64,000 nt of DNA from an uncultured Poribacteria bacterium (GTDB lineage Bacteria > Poribacteria > WGA-4E > WGA-3G), in the NCBI GenBank assembly GCA_951828385.1, contig OX639973.1, positions 6,488,845-6,552,844 on the forward strand. Direction: 5' to 3'. The position numbers were made by a program, and so were the translations under genes. Below are positions 1-8,504 of the stretch, in pieces. Position 1 is the first letter of the stretch. Each line of letters begins with the position of its first letter. A model generated the notes under the pieces. The model did no database searches. It had not been told where the DNA came from and saw nothing but the letters and a program-made list of their open reading frames with translations.

Positions 1-480
1 TCGAGCGTAGAGATAGTGGTTTCAACGTCAAAGTAAACCGCCAACTGATCGTTGTCTTCTGAAATATCGGTAAGAAAAGAGGCGTAATCGGGATTTTGCG
101 TGATAGCCTGTATTGTGCCGTTATAGGTATCAATAACATTTTCACAAACTTCACGCTGTTTTGAGAAGACAAGGATATTCCCCAAGATAGCGAAACTTTC
201 GGCATCGTCACTGTCGTGCCAATAGGTTACGTCTTTATACGCTACGCGATCATCTTCTTTCCTCACTGCTTCAATCGTCCGTCTCATTGCTTCGGGATCT
301 GTTAGATGCACGAGTAGGGCGAATTGCAGCGGATTTAAACGGGTGAGGATGATTGCAAAATCCTGGTTCAAATCCAATCCGATTTCTTCAAAATCGACTA
401 AATGTACTGCCCCCCTAAATTCGGGCCACTCCCTAAACCAAGATTGTGGTATAATCTCCACGACTTGAAAGGAGGCCCCG

Positions 481-777
481 ATGGCGAAACGAAAACGAAG
501 AAACTTCACCCCTGAGTTTAAAGGCCAAGTTGTTCTTGAGGCACTTAGCGGTGAAAGTTCGCAAGCAGAAGTGTGTCGTCGACACAACCTGAGTGAAGAT
601 CAACTCTCTAAGTGGAAGCAGCAAGTCGTTGAAAACGTAGGCTCTCTGTTTGTGTCCACAGAGAAACAGTCCAGCGAGGCAGCGGAGCGGATCGCCCACC
701 TTGAACAGCTCGTCGGGCGGTTGACTGTGGCATTAGATATTCAAAAAAAAGCAGCGACGTGGTTAGACCAAAACTGA
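481..777 (+). CDS. IS3-family transposase OrfA
   Basis: A 98-residue protein with the IS3/IS911 OrfA layout: a basic N-terminal helix-turn-helix (FTPEFKGQVVLEAL, then SQAEVCRRHNLSEDQLSKWK) for binding the element ends, and a C-terminal heptad-like region (AAERIAHLEQLVGRL) for dimerisation. A strong ribosome site AAAGGAGG ends six bases before the ATG, and a TATAAT box lies at 450-455. The last 19 bases overlap orfB in the -1 frame. In this family OrfA alone often limits transposition, and the frameshifted OrfAB fusion is the active transposase. Confidence 0.9.
   Translation: MAKRKRRNFTPEFKGQVVLEALSGESSQAEVCRRHNLSEDQLSKWKQQVVENVGSLFVSTEKQSSEAAERIAHLEQLVGRLTVALDIQKKAATWLDQN
743..750 (+). other. 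Probable -1 ribosomal frameshift site (A8 run)
   Basis: Eight adenines sit where the orfA zero frame reads CAA AAA AAA. Slipping back one base continues without a stop through AGC AGC GAC GTG into orfB at 759. This is the usual arrangement for making the OrfAB transposase in IS3 elements. I did not model a downstream stimulatory structure. Confidence 0.7.
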
Positions 778-1607
778 CGGAGCAGCGAGAAATAGTTGAG
801 GCACTCCGGACCGATTATTCGGTTCGACAGATATGTGAGGTGCTGGGTTTCACCCGAAGCAACCTCTACTATCACCCCAAGCAGGACCCTTCTGAAGAAG
901 TCCTGCGGGATGAAATAGAGACGTTGGCACTGCGGTATCCGACATACGGATATAGGCGTATCAGACAGCTGCTACAGCGTATGGGATACACCGTTGGGTA
1001 TAAACGTGTCTCCCGCTTGATGAAAGCTTTGAACGTGTCGGTATCCGTGAAACGTGTCTGTCAAACGACGACCTCCGTTGACAGAACGCGTCCGTGGGTG
1101 AATCGCCTCAAAGACCTTCAGGTCTGTCGATGCGATCAGGTCTGGGTCGGCGATATTACCTACGTCCACCTGAAAAGACGTTTCATCTATGTCGCTCTGC
1201 TCATGGATGTCTTCACGCGTATGATCAGAGGATGGCATCTGAGTCAGGACTTGACAGAATCTCTGACCTTGAAACCCTTAGAGACGGCACTCTGTCAAAG
1301 CATCCCGGAGATCCATCATTCCGATCAAGGTGTGCAATATCTTTCAAAGGCTTACCTGTCAACCCTCAGGCATCATGGCATTGAGATTTCGGTCGCCCGG
1401 AGAGGCTGTCCTTGGGAGAACGGGTATGCTGAAAGACTCATCCGAACGCTCAAGGAGGAAGAAGTTCATCTCAACGATTACGAGGACATCCATGAGGCAA
1501 GAGATCGTATCGGTCATTTTATTACACAGGTGTATAATCAGAAACGCCCACATTCGGCGTTAGACTATTTGACACCTATGGAATTCGAGCAACAAAACTT
1601 GGATTAA
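759..1607 (+). CDS. IS3-family transposase OrfB, DDE integrase core
   Basis: A 282-residue protein with the retroviral-integrase-like core. An N-terminal HTH_21-type segment (YPTYGYRRIRQLLQRMGY) is followed by the DDE residues: Asp in VGDITYV, Asp in HHSDQGVQY, and Glu in GYAERLIRTLKEEE. The C-terminal NQKRPHSALDYLTPMEF block is typical of the family. The annotated start is GTG with no clear ribosome site, and orfB is in the -1 frame relative to orfA. It is therefore most likely translated as the C-terminal part of an OrfAB fusion. Length and motifs look intact, so the element may still be active. Confidence 0.93.
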   Translation: MVRPKLTEQREIVEALRTDYSVRQICEVLGFTRSNLYYHPKQDPSEEVLRDEIETLALRYPTYGYRRIRQLLQRMGYTVGYKRVSRLMKALNVSVSVKRVCQTTTSVDRTRPWVNRLKDLQVCRCDQVWVGDITYVHLKRRFIYVALLMDVFTRMIRGWHLSQDLTESLTLKPLETALCQSIPEIHHSDQGVQYLSKAYLSTLRHHGIEISVARRGCPWENGYAERLIRTLKEEEVHLNDYEDIHEARDRIGHFITQVYNQKRPHSALDYLTPMEFEQQNLD

Positions 1608-2061
1608 CTTTGCGAAATTGTGGTCTGAATAAACGGTGGCACTTCAAAATTCTCAAATTGAGCCTTGAAGGTATGTGACAAAGTTTTCGCGACTACATCC
1701 GGTACTTCTGTTTGAGGTGAGAGTTCTGCTACCAACGTATTAATGCTGTTATCCAATTCAAGCGAGTTAGGACAGTAAATAAGTCCTAAAGTCTGTTCTG
1801 GAATTAGATGTAGCACACTATCCGTTGAAACAGGGAGCGGTATGCTTTCTGATTTATGTGAAGGGGCATCCGTAGCGAGATCAGCCTCTGCGATACTCAG
1901 ACTGACGCATAGAAGCATTGCCGTAAGGGTCAACGCGGTGACGGATAAGTGCAAACATTTCTTAATCATGATGAGTTCTCCATAGATATATTCACTGCGG
2001 CCTTGTAACATAACCTTTCAGGTTGTGCCAGTCCCAACGCCAGCGAGGATATAAATCCAAT

Positions 2062-2922
2062 TTATTTCTCTAACTGCTCTTTTTTCTTTTCAGGTGCCTT
2101 TTCTGTTTTCAAGGGTGCCTGAATCCATTTTTCAAATGCTGCTGTGTCCTCAAAAAATGAACGCACGAGGGCAAATTCAGCAGGTGTCGTAATCGCACAC
2201 CGTAGCAACCCTTCCGAAGAACCGTGTTTTTTTAGCCATTCACGCCATACATCGTGAAAAACCTCAGTAGACATCTGTGCTTCAAGGTTGGTGACCATCC
2301 CCATCTGTGTCAGCTCTGACATGTGCGAAAACAGTTCTGCTGCTGGATAGATTGCCATCAACGGTTCCATCAAGTGTTTGGTTTGGAATGCGATAAGTGC
2401 ATTCAGGTCATCAAGAGTGTTCGGCTCCTTTACCAACAGCACTCGGAATTTGAAGTAGTAGTCCGTGCAAATTGACAGTGCCTCCGCTTTTGTTTTTGGT
2501 GGTAATGCTTCTTTAAAAGAAAACAGCATAGCGGTTTTCTGCTTCGGGGTCGGCATTGCCTTAACATAAGCCGGAAAATCCTTATATTCCTGTCCAACTT
2601 CCGCTTTCAAATAGGTTAAGTACGGCGCGTTGGATAATATTGCGTCCAGCGTATCGGTGTGTTGAAGGAGTTGGTGCAGTAATTTCTCCTGTGTCTCGGT
2701 CAACGGTTTTCTGACTAACTTCTCCAATGCTTTTTTGCGCTTTTCGTGCTGCGCCATTCCATCTTCTACGTTCTTCGTTATTTTATCTACCAATTCATTT
2801 CCTGTCTCCGCTGCAGGTTCATTTTCTGCTGCGCTCTCAAGGGCGTTATTGAAGCAGAGAAAGAAAAACAATAGGAGTAGCGTAATGAGCTTCATGGCAG
2901 TGATATTTGTCCGGTGCCTCAC
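2062..2922 (-). CDS. Exported protein of unknown function, partner in sigma-propeller operon 1
   Basis: A 286-residue protein with a hydrophobic signal segment (MKLITLLLLFFFLCF, residues 10-24) and a mostly helical, charged body ending in a lysine- and glutamate-rich tail. The likely start is GTG at 2922, because GGAGG lies seven bases upstream and the codon overlaps the stop of 2919-4076 (GTGA), which indicates translational coupling. An ATG at 2895 is possible but has no ribosome site. I recognise no domain. It lies third in the operon headed by the sigma-propeller gene 4111-7131, so it is probably made under the same conditions and acts outside the cytoplasm. Confidence 0.75.
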   Translation of the reverse strand: MRHRTNITAMKLITLLLLFFFLCFNNALESAAENEPAAETGNELVDKITKNVEDGMAQHEKRKKALEKLVRKPLTETQEKLLHQLLQHTDTLDAILSNAPYLTYLKAEVGQEYKDFPAYVKAMPTPKQKTAMLFSFKEALPPKTKAEALSICTDYYFKFRVLLVKEPNTLDDLNALIAFQTKHLMEPLMAIYPAAELFSHMSELTQMGMVTNLEAQMSTEVFHDVWREWLKKHGSSEGLLRCAITTPAEFALVRSFFEDTAAFEKWIQAPLKTEKAPEKKKEQLEK

Positions 2923-4076
2923 GGTTGTACCTCCGGTGGTAAAGGTTGCGGACGGGTTTCGCGTGGATTGGACTTTGATGGCGGTACTCCCGTCGGTTGT
3001 TTAGTAAGCCATTCTTCTATTTCAGTCGATGAGTTAAAACGTTCCAAAAGATAGTTTGCTGCTTCTTTATCCGTTTCAAGGAGCTGCAACAGACCCGCAT
3101 CCGTCCCGTCTTGAGATAAGAATTCTCTGATAGATTTTATCCGCTCTACCGACATCGATGAAGCCAGTTCCGTTTGGAGTTTCTCTGTCGCAACCACGCC
3201 GTTTTCGTTTGAACGGGTAGATGGCGGCTCAGTTGATTCCGTAGTCGATGTCGTGACTTGCGGTGTTGGTGTCGGCGTTACCGCGTCTTGCGTTTCAACC
3301 TCTATAAGCGTTGGGAAAAATGTAGACATATCTTCTGGAACAGTATACTCGATGTTCTCTAATTCGCCGCCTACCAGAATTTGTTCTGTCATCCATTTCA
3401 TCTGTTGACCTATCTCGCCTTTAAAATTGGCAAGTGCCCAGAATTGGAAATCTTGCTCTTTCGCGATGCCCATCGTAACAGCCATCATTACCTTTTGAAA
3501 GTCGCCCGGTGTGTCAGCAACGATTTCATGGATGCGTTCCGCCATTTCCGCTTCATAATCCGCAGGCTCGCCTTCGGGAAAATGTTCTCGGAAAGCCTTT
3601 TGTGAAATTTCCGCCAAATCAATTTTCGGACCGTTTTCACCCGCAAAAATGTTCATGAATTCTTGGAGATTGAAATCGGGAAATTCGCCTTCCTCTAAAC
3701 CTTCCATTTTTCCCTTCATATACTCCATGCCGGCATCGATTCGGGCTGCCATCTCTGGACCCATAGCCTCTTTAAGGCGTTCAGGGTCTTTTGAACGTAG
3801 GGCTTCTTTGAGTTTGTCCATATCTATGTCTGACCCAAATGTTTCGGAGAGCTCCGCTTCGAGTTTCTCTACATCTATGTCTGACCCAAATGTTTCGGAA
3901 AGTGCATCAGTTTCCATAAGCGGGTTCAGTTCCTTGTCTGGGGATATCTCGGTGGGTTTGACACTTTCCGTTTCGACCGGTGCTTCGGTTTTCGGATGTG
4001 GTGCGCGTAAAAACGCCACCCCAATCAGAGAGATAAAGCACAATCCTATAATAATAGGAAACAAACGATTTTTCAT
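2919..4076 (-). CDS. Membrane-anchored protein of unknown function, partner in sigma-propeller operon 1
   Basis: A 385-residue protein with an N-terminal transmembrane anchor (about residues 5-24). An acidic segment carries a duplicated 17-residue unit built on LSETFGSDID. It is followed by a helical acidic domain, a low-complexity Thr/Ser/Pro stretch (TPTPTPQVTTSTTESTEPP) and a proline-rich end. It starts 34 bases after the sigma-propeller gene and overlaps the next gene, so the three are cotranscribed. The anchored N-terminus and linker-like T/S/P stretch suggest an envelope protein with an extended extracytoplasmic part. No known family was recognised. Confidence 0.75.
   Translation of the reverse strand: MKNRLFPIIIGLCFISLIGVAFLRAPHPKTEAPVETESVKPTEISPDKELNPLMETDALSETFGSDIDVEKLEAELSETFGSDIDMDKLKEALRSKDPERLKEAMGPEMAARIDAGMEYMKGKMEGLEEGEFPDFNLQEFMNIFAGENGPKIDLAEISQKAFREHFPEGEPADYEAEMAERIHEIVADTPGDFQKVMMAVTMGIAKEQDFQFWALANFKGEIGQQMKWMTEQILVGGELENIEYTVPEDMSTFFPTLIEVETQDAVTPTPTPQVTTSTTESTEPPSTRSNENGVVATEKLQTELASSMSVERIKSIREFLSQDGTDAGLLQLLETDKEAANYLLERFNSSTEIEEWLTKQPTGVPPSKSNPRETRPQPLPPEVQP
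3822..3899 (-). repeat. Internal coding duplication, two 27-bp copies 51 bp apart
   Basis: Identical 27-base stretches occur at 3822-3848 and 3873-3899. Both are in frame and encode the LSETFGSDID part of a 17-residue duplicated unit in the 385-residue protein. The identity at DNA level points to a recent in-frame duplication. Confidence 0.8.
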
Positions 4077-4110
4077 CAGAGACCTCCTGTGTTTGCAGTG
4101 TTATAGCATA

Positions 4111-7100
4111 TCAATTATTTTTGGTTTCAAGCGAGACGTGAAACATCCCGCGTTGTTCAGTCGCGATATAAAGCCTGTTACCCTTGACAATGAGTGCGAT
4201 AACAGTATCAGGAACTTCCGGTGAAATCTGTTCCCATCTATTTCGGTTATCTAATTGATAGACCCCTTTATCACCGGCACCATAAACCGTTGTCCCTGAC
4301 ACAGCCATTCGGTCTATGACGGTGTGAGTGCCATCATTATTGGTTATTGCCTGCCAATGCTCACCGTCCACCGATGTCAAGACACCTGTGTCTGTCGCGA
4401 CATAGACTGCAGAACCACCAGAGACTATCTCGTTGAAACGCTCAAAGCGAAGTGGCAGATTAGATGTTAAGTCTTTCCATGTGTTTCCGGCATCAGGGGA
4501 TCGTAAGAGATGCCCATCACGTTTTCCGACGTAGACGGTTTCCTCTGAAACGGCTATTCGGAGCCCGCTGTCAAATGGATTTTCAACGGCGATTTGGAGC
4601 CCGCTGTCAGATGGATTGTCAGACGGTTGCGTGGTATCTATCAACCCAGTATCTGTCCATTCAGGATCTCCGCGTGTCCACCGGAAAAGCCGTTGCTTGT
4701 ATTCCACATAGAATGTATTGCCGCTGACTGCGAACCCATTCGGCGATAGTTCAAATTGGTTCTCAACATCTGTCTGCTGCTCTACATTTATAGAATCATG
4801 AGGTATGTCTTGCTTTGAGGCTATCGGCGATTCGGCATCTTGTGTCTGCGTCCGGATATCGTTCGCAAAAATCGGGATGCCTTGGATCGGCACAAGCATA
4901 TTATCATCTGCAGAAAAACGGAGAATACGCAATCGGTTTTCTTTAACTAAGTCTTTTGCGGCAACGTAGAGCACATCGCCAGAAACCGATAACTTCGGAA
5001 ACATTAACAGATTGGACTGATGTCCGTTCTCTGCGGGTTGCAGTGTGAATTCACTAGTATTGGGCCGAAGCGGTTCCCAAGAATCGCCACCATCAATGGA
5101 TTTGGAGACCCCTGTAGTGGTGCTCGTGTAAATCGCATTTTTGTCAGCGACTAAGTTAAATATCATTGTACCGACGATGCCTTTGGTAAATGGATGCCAC
5201 GATTTACCACCATCCGTTGAGCGTGTCAGTTCGAGAATCCCTGCTTTGATGAACGTGCTTTCATCTACTGTTACGGCAGGGGCCAGGCTTATCATCATTG
5301 AATTCATCATTGCTTTCATGTCGAATGTCTCTGCAAAAGTATCAAAACTGAGACCGAGGTCTGTCCATGTTTTTCCGGCATCCGTTGAGCGAAAATTGGT
5401 CATAAGGCCTAACGCTAAGAGCGTCTCTCCGGCTGCCAAAACTTTGACACCTGGTGAGATTTTCATCAAAGGCGAATCACTTGTAGGTGTTATCTCGGTC
5501 CATGAATCTCCTAAGTTGGTGGAGTGGAAAATTTCCCACGTGCTTGAATTGGCAGCTCCCATAATTTGCGCCGTATACGCCATCCTACCTTCAGGGGTCC
5601 TCAATTGCGTAAGGTCGGGACCTGTTCCTACATAGAGATGGTTTTTAGAGACAGCCAAGGAATGGATGGCATTAGTAGTTTGTATCGGTAATTTTTCCCA
5701 CATACCCGCCTGTATGCGGTAGAGTCCGTGATTTGTGCCGATGAACACTGTATTTTCAATAACAGCGATTGCAAAATTGAACATGTCTTCGACTTTATCT
5801 CCGAATGGAATCCATTGCTTACCAGCATCCGTAGATCGGAAAATCTGAGTTTCGAGGACAAGATAGAGTGCATCATCGGTTGCTACAAGTCCGGTAGCAT
5901 CTCCTTTTGGACGCTCACCGAGTACTTTCCAGTTCTCGCCTCTGTCTGTTGACGCAGACACTTCACGGGTAGAAGCCAGATAGAGCGTCCCATCTCGTTC
6001 AGCTATCTGGGTCCAACCACTCATCCTTATGGATGTATTGATGAGTGTCCATGCGGATGCATTAGGTGTCAATCTATAGATGCCAACTGGTGAAGCGGCG
6101 TATATGTCCCCTGTGCTGCTTGCATACAAGCTTGACACCATAGTACTCTCTGGACCGAGTGCTTGCGTCCACTGCTGCTGGGTTGACGGGCGCGTCTCTT
6201 TTTCTACCCGCGATGCACCAAGTGTAACAGGTTCCGAAAGTTGCGGGCCGGAGGCACTGCTCTTACCCGTGGTTTCAAAACGTCCCGCTTGGTTCCGTAA
6301 ATCCGGTTTCGCCTGTGTATCAAGCACTATCGGTGCGTCAATGATTTCAACGGTCGTTTCAGATACTGCGTCTATGTTGTACGGTCTCTGGAAGCGCGCG
6401 AGGTATTGAGAACCGACACCCATTATTAAGAAGATAAAGAGTGCTGTTGCGGCAGAAAGTGCCACCGGTACTAATGGCTTACTACCTGACGGGGCAACGG
6501 GTTTCAGACGCGAAACTTCGCGCATGATGTTCTCTGTCAGATGCGGCGTGATTTGAAAATGCTCCAAAGCCTCTCTGACTATCGGTTCCTCTTGCTTCAA
6601 ACGTTGCTGTGCCCGGCGGAGCCGACTCTTAATCGTATTCACGGAAACACCCAAAAACGCGCCAATCTCTGCAGCCGACATTTCACTGAAATAATGCAGT
6701 GTGATGACCGTCCGATCACTCTCTTGGAGGGTTGCGAGCAATTGTTTCACGACTTCACGTTTGGCTTCCCCAATTGTCCGCTCCTTCTCTTCAATGACAT
6801 ACTGAGAATACGTCGCTTTTTCTAACTGCGCGCTATCCGTTTCTTCAAGGGGTTGCGTCTGCAAACGCTTTTTACGTAGCCACATCTTACAGTTATTCGC
6901 GGCGATGACATAAAGCCAACCCGTGAAACGCTGAGGCTTCTTCAACGTTCCGAGTCTCTGGTACGCCTTCAGGAATGTATCCTGTGTAATCTCCTCAGCG
7001 ATATGGAAGTCCCCTATTTTCCGCCACACAAGCGCGTGAACCGGCTTTTGATATTTTTTCACGAGTTCACTGAAGGCACTATCATCGCCATCAAGGGTGC

Positions 7101-7131
7101 GGTGTATGAGTTCAACATCTACATTTTTCAT
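4111..7131 (-). CDS. Membrane-tethered ECF sigma factor fused to an extracytoplasmic beta-propeller (copy 1)
   Basis: 1006 residues. Residues about 8-85 are sigma region 2 (GDFHIAEEITQDTFLKAYQ, FTGWLYVIAAN). Residues about 126-180 are sigma region 4 with its helix-turn-helix (SAAEIGAFLGVSVNTIKSRL). One transmembrane helix covers about 221-240, followed by the linker IIDAPIVLDTQAKPDLRNQ (about 263-281). The rest is a propeller with at least seven Asp-box motifs, including STDRGENW, STDAGKQW, STNLGDSW, STDGGKSW and SPDAGNTW. ECF factors are usually about 200 residues and held by a separate anti-sigma factor. Here anchor and putative sensor are in the same chain, and no anti-sigma gene is nearby. 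The start has GGAGGTGATAGC in front. It heads an operon with 2919-4076, 2062-2922 and the IS-split gene. A likely role is self-contained envelope sensing and transcription control, which is inference. Confidence 0.85.
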   Translation of the reverse strand: MKNVDVELIHRTLDGDDSAFSELVKKYQKPVHALVWRKIGDFHIAEEITQDTFLKAYQRLGTLKKPQRFTGWLYVIAANNCKMWLRKKRLQTQPLEETDSAQLEKATYSQYVIEEKERTIGEAKREVVKQLLATLQESDRTVITLHYFSEMSAAEIGAFLGVSVNTIKSRLRRAQQRLKQEEPIVREALEHFQITPHLTENIMREVSRLKPVAPSGSKPLVPVALSAATALFIFLIMGVGSQYLARFQRPYNIDAVSETTVEIIDAPIVLDTQAKPDLRNQAGRFETTGKSSASGPQLSEPVTLGASRVEKETRPSTQQQWTQALGPESTMVSSLYASSTGDIYAASPVGIYRLTPNASAWTLINTSIRMSGWTQIAERDGTLYLASTREVSASTDRGENWKVLGERPKGDATGLVATDDALYLVLETQIFRSTDAGKQWIPFGDKVEDMFNFAIAVIENTVFIGTNHGLYRIQAGMWEKLPIQTTNAIHSLAVSKNHLYVGTGPDLTQLRTPEGRMAYTAQIMGAANSSTWEIFHSTNLGDSWTEITPTSDSPLMKISPGVKVLAAGETLLALGLMTNFRSTDAGKTWTDLGLSFDTFAETFDMKAMMNSMMISLAPAVTVDESTFIKAGILELTRSTDGGKSWHPFTKGIVGTMIFNLVADKNAIYTSTTTGVSKSIDGGDSWEPLRPNTSEFTLQPAENGHQSNLLMFPKLSVSGDVLYVAAKDLVKENRLRILRFSADDNMLVPIQGIPIFANDIRTQTQDAESPIASKQDIPHDSINVEQQTDVENQFELSPNGFAVSGNTFYVEYKQRLFRWTRGDPEWTDTGLIDTTQPSDNPSDSGLQIAVENPFDSGLRIAVSEETVYVGKRDGHLLRSPDAGNTWKDLTSNLPLRFERFNEIVSGGSAVYVATDTGVLTSVDGEHWQAITNNDGTHTVIDRMAVSGTTVYGAGDKGVYQLDNRNRWEQISPEVPDTVIALIVKGNRLYIATEQRGMFHVSLETKNN

Positions 7132-7157
7132 GCTATCACCTCCGATTGATTTATAAT

Positions 7158-7185
7158 GATGCGTATTAGGTGCAAAATGGGTGCA
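7158..7185 (-). promoter_or_regulatory. ECF-type promoter candidate C, upstream of sigma-propeller operon 1
   Basis: On the minus strand the sequence reads TATGCACCC, 17 bases, CATC, about 27 bases upstream of the ATG at 7131. The same layout (TATGCAACC-N17-TGTC or CGTC) precedes the other two sigma-propeller operons. ECF promoters typically have an AAC-containing -35 and a CGTC-like -10 at this spacing. This copy is the most degenerate of the three. Confidence 0.6.
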
Positions 7186-7283
7186 TAATTCTGATTATAA
7201 TCTGATACCATTTCTATTTCAATAGCCATGTGGATGGCGGGGGTGTAAATTTTTTGACGCGCGATGAATGGAAATGCGACCCT

Positions 7284-7380
7284 GTAGCATAGACTGTTAG
7301 TCTGTGGCAGGTATCCTCGTAGCATAGATTGTTAGTCTGTGGCAGGTATCCTCGTAGCATAGACTGTTAGTCTGTGTCCT
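7284..7380. repeat. Tandem 35-bp palindromic repeat, about 2.8 copies
   Basis: Units begin at 7284, 7319 and 7354, each starting GTAGCATAGA(C/T)TGTTAG and containing the hairpin AGACT-GTT-AGTCT. Related single copies occur at 25884 and 31497. The third unit is truncated. There are no spacers, so this is not CRISPR. It lies in the 653-bp gap between 7131 and 7785, which holds no gene I can support. Confidence 0.85.
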
Positions 7381-7424
7381 GTGAAGAACCCGTATTTCCC
7401 AATCCGCGAAATCCGTGAAAATCC

Positions 7425-7571
7425 GCCCCAGGCCGGTAGGTTCGGTTTGATGAAGTTTAAGAAAATATTTCGGTAATAAACGGGCAATAATGCACGTCGC
7501 ATTTGGGTGAGTACACCGTAAAATTGCCCTACTACAAACAGACGGGCTCGTAGTAGTGCGATTCATCGCAC
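7425..7571. repeat. Remnants of two dispersed intergenic repeat families
   Basis: The stretch from 7425 (CCAGGCCGGTAGGTTCGGTT, then TGATGAAG and, further on, AATAAACGGG) matches the element at 16401-16471. The stretch 7517-7571 (CCTACTACAAAC, then CGTAGTAGTGCGATTC and ATCGCAC) matches the core of the 123-bp element at 45821-45943. Both copies are incomplete here. They occupy the rest of the gap before 7785. Confidence 0.6.
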
Positions 7572-7784
7572 GTTCTGAAGCAATTTTAAGAAACAAATTT
7601 TAGGTTTTCACGAAGATTGGAAGAAGTGCTTGTGTTCGCTATCTTCCGCACTTCCACCCTTCCAACTTATCCGAAGATCAAAAACGTCCATTTAATATTG
7701 AAACTTGCTTAAGGGGGGATTAAGGGGAGTGTTTTTGCTTGGGTATTTCTGCGGGTTTCTTGTCGCTCGCGATCTTTTTATCCA

Positions 7785-8480
7785 TCAACGTAGTTCCTTC
7801 CATTCCGATGGAATCCTATAACCGTGTTCTGCCCAAGAGTCTACAAGCATATTCCACGTTTGGTCTGCTATATCTACCGGATCTGGCAGGAGGTGGCTTA
7901 ACTGTTCTGGGATATGGTCTTCGGATGCTTCTGAATAAATTGTTTTTCGGACATCGTTTAATAAAGCGCGCTGTTCTTCAAGCGGCATTTGATTCAACGT
8001 TGCTGCTATCATTTTTGAGGCCGCTTTCACTTGGGAGAGTGCGGCTTCTGATAACTGTATGGCACTGTCTATGGTTTCGTATGTTTCTTTTTCCATCATT
8101 TTAATTTTTTCGGACATGGAGATAGCTTCTTCGTGTGCGTGCTCGTGTTGTGTATCTCCAGGTTGAGTCCCTTTGACATCGTTTTGGTTTTCGATGCCAG
8201 TGTTGGACACATCAGAAACTGAGGCAGGGGAAGTGCCGTTGTCAATCTCAGTAACGGACGGTTCTATTGTTTCTTCAGGGGCTGAATGTACAGGATTGGT
8301 TCCTGCTGTCTGCTTCTTAGCGGCGGATGTATCCGTTGCTAATGGCGTTACACTGCGATATATCTTCTGTGGCTCAGCCCTCAGTATTTCTTGAGAAGGC
8401 CGATGATGTCCGAAATACCATAAAGCCGTTGCTACTATTAAGAAAAGTACGAGATAAGCGAGGACGGATAACTTTTTCAT
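7785..8480 (-). CDS. Membrane-anchored protein of unknown function, partner of sigma-propeller 2
   Basis: 231 residues with an N-terminal transmembrane anchor (LSVLAYLVLFLIVATALWYF, about 4-23). A long low-complexity Ser/Thr/Glu-rich stretch follows (to about 110), with a small histidine cluster (TQHEHAHEE). The C-terminal domain is helical (about 120-231). It starts 24 bases after the stop of the sigma-propeller gene 8505-11393 and is surely cotranscribed with it. The architecture (anchor, flexible stalk, small helical domain) resembles the other operon partners in form, not in sequence. Function unknown. Confidence 0.75.
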   Translation of the reverse strand: MKKLSVLAYLVLFLIVATALWYFGHHRPSQEILRAEPQKIYRSVTPLATDTSAAKKQTAGTNPVHSAPEETIEPSVTEIDNGTSPASVSDVSNTGIENQNDVKGTQPGDTQHEHAHEEAISMSEKIKMMEKETYETIDSAIQLSEAALSQVKAASKMIAATLNQMPLEEQRALLNDVRKTIYSEASEDHIPEQLSHLLPDPVDIADQTWNMLVDSWAEHGYRIPSEWKELR

Positions 8481-8504
8481 TTCAAATTTAGACTCCTTTT
8501 CCTA

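Larger units (their letters stand above)
403..1646 (+). mobile_element. IS3-family insertion sequence, complete, 1244 bp
   Basis: Two overlapping transposase frames lie between imperfect terminal inverted repeats. The left end reads TGTACTGCCCCCC at 403. The right end, read inward from 1646, is TGAAGTGCCACCG, and about 20 of the first 27 positions match. A 3-bp direct repeat AAA (400-402 and 1647-1649) flanks it, as expected for IS3-family transposition. The boundaries are supported independently, because excision restores the frame of the host gene against its intact paralogue. Confidence 0.92.
1..1969 (-). pseudogene. Exported protein gene split by an IS3-family element (3' end outside window)
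   Basis: The start codon at 1969 has GGAGAA just upstream and is followed by a signal peptide (MIKKCLHLS onward, hydrophobic to about residue 30). The reading frame runs to 1647, is broken by the insertion sequence at 403-1646, and resumes at 402 to the window edge. Removing the insert plus one AAA copy restores a continuous frame that follows the intact paralogue at 11658-13454 (for example SVLHLIPE near the N-terminus, and CENVIDT and GTIQAIT downstream). The gene lies after 2062-2922 in the first sigma-propeller operon. Function unknown. The remaining gene looks undamaged, so the insertion is probably recent. The short N-terminal piece might still be made and secreted. Confidence 0.85.

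Noticed and set aside
7284-7380. Possible CRISPR array (35-bp repeats)
   Set aside because: The units abut with no spacers and contain an internal palindrome; there are no cas genes.
7297-7596. ORF on the minus strand through the repeats, and a 65-residue ORF just downstream
   Set aside because: Both are made of repeat sequence (RNSLCYED-type repeated peptides), lack a ribosome site and match nothing; they are by-products of the palindromes.
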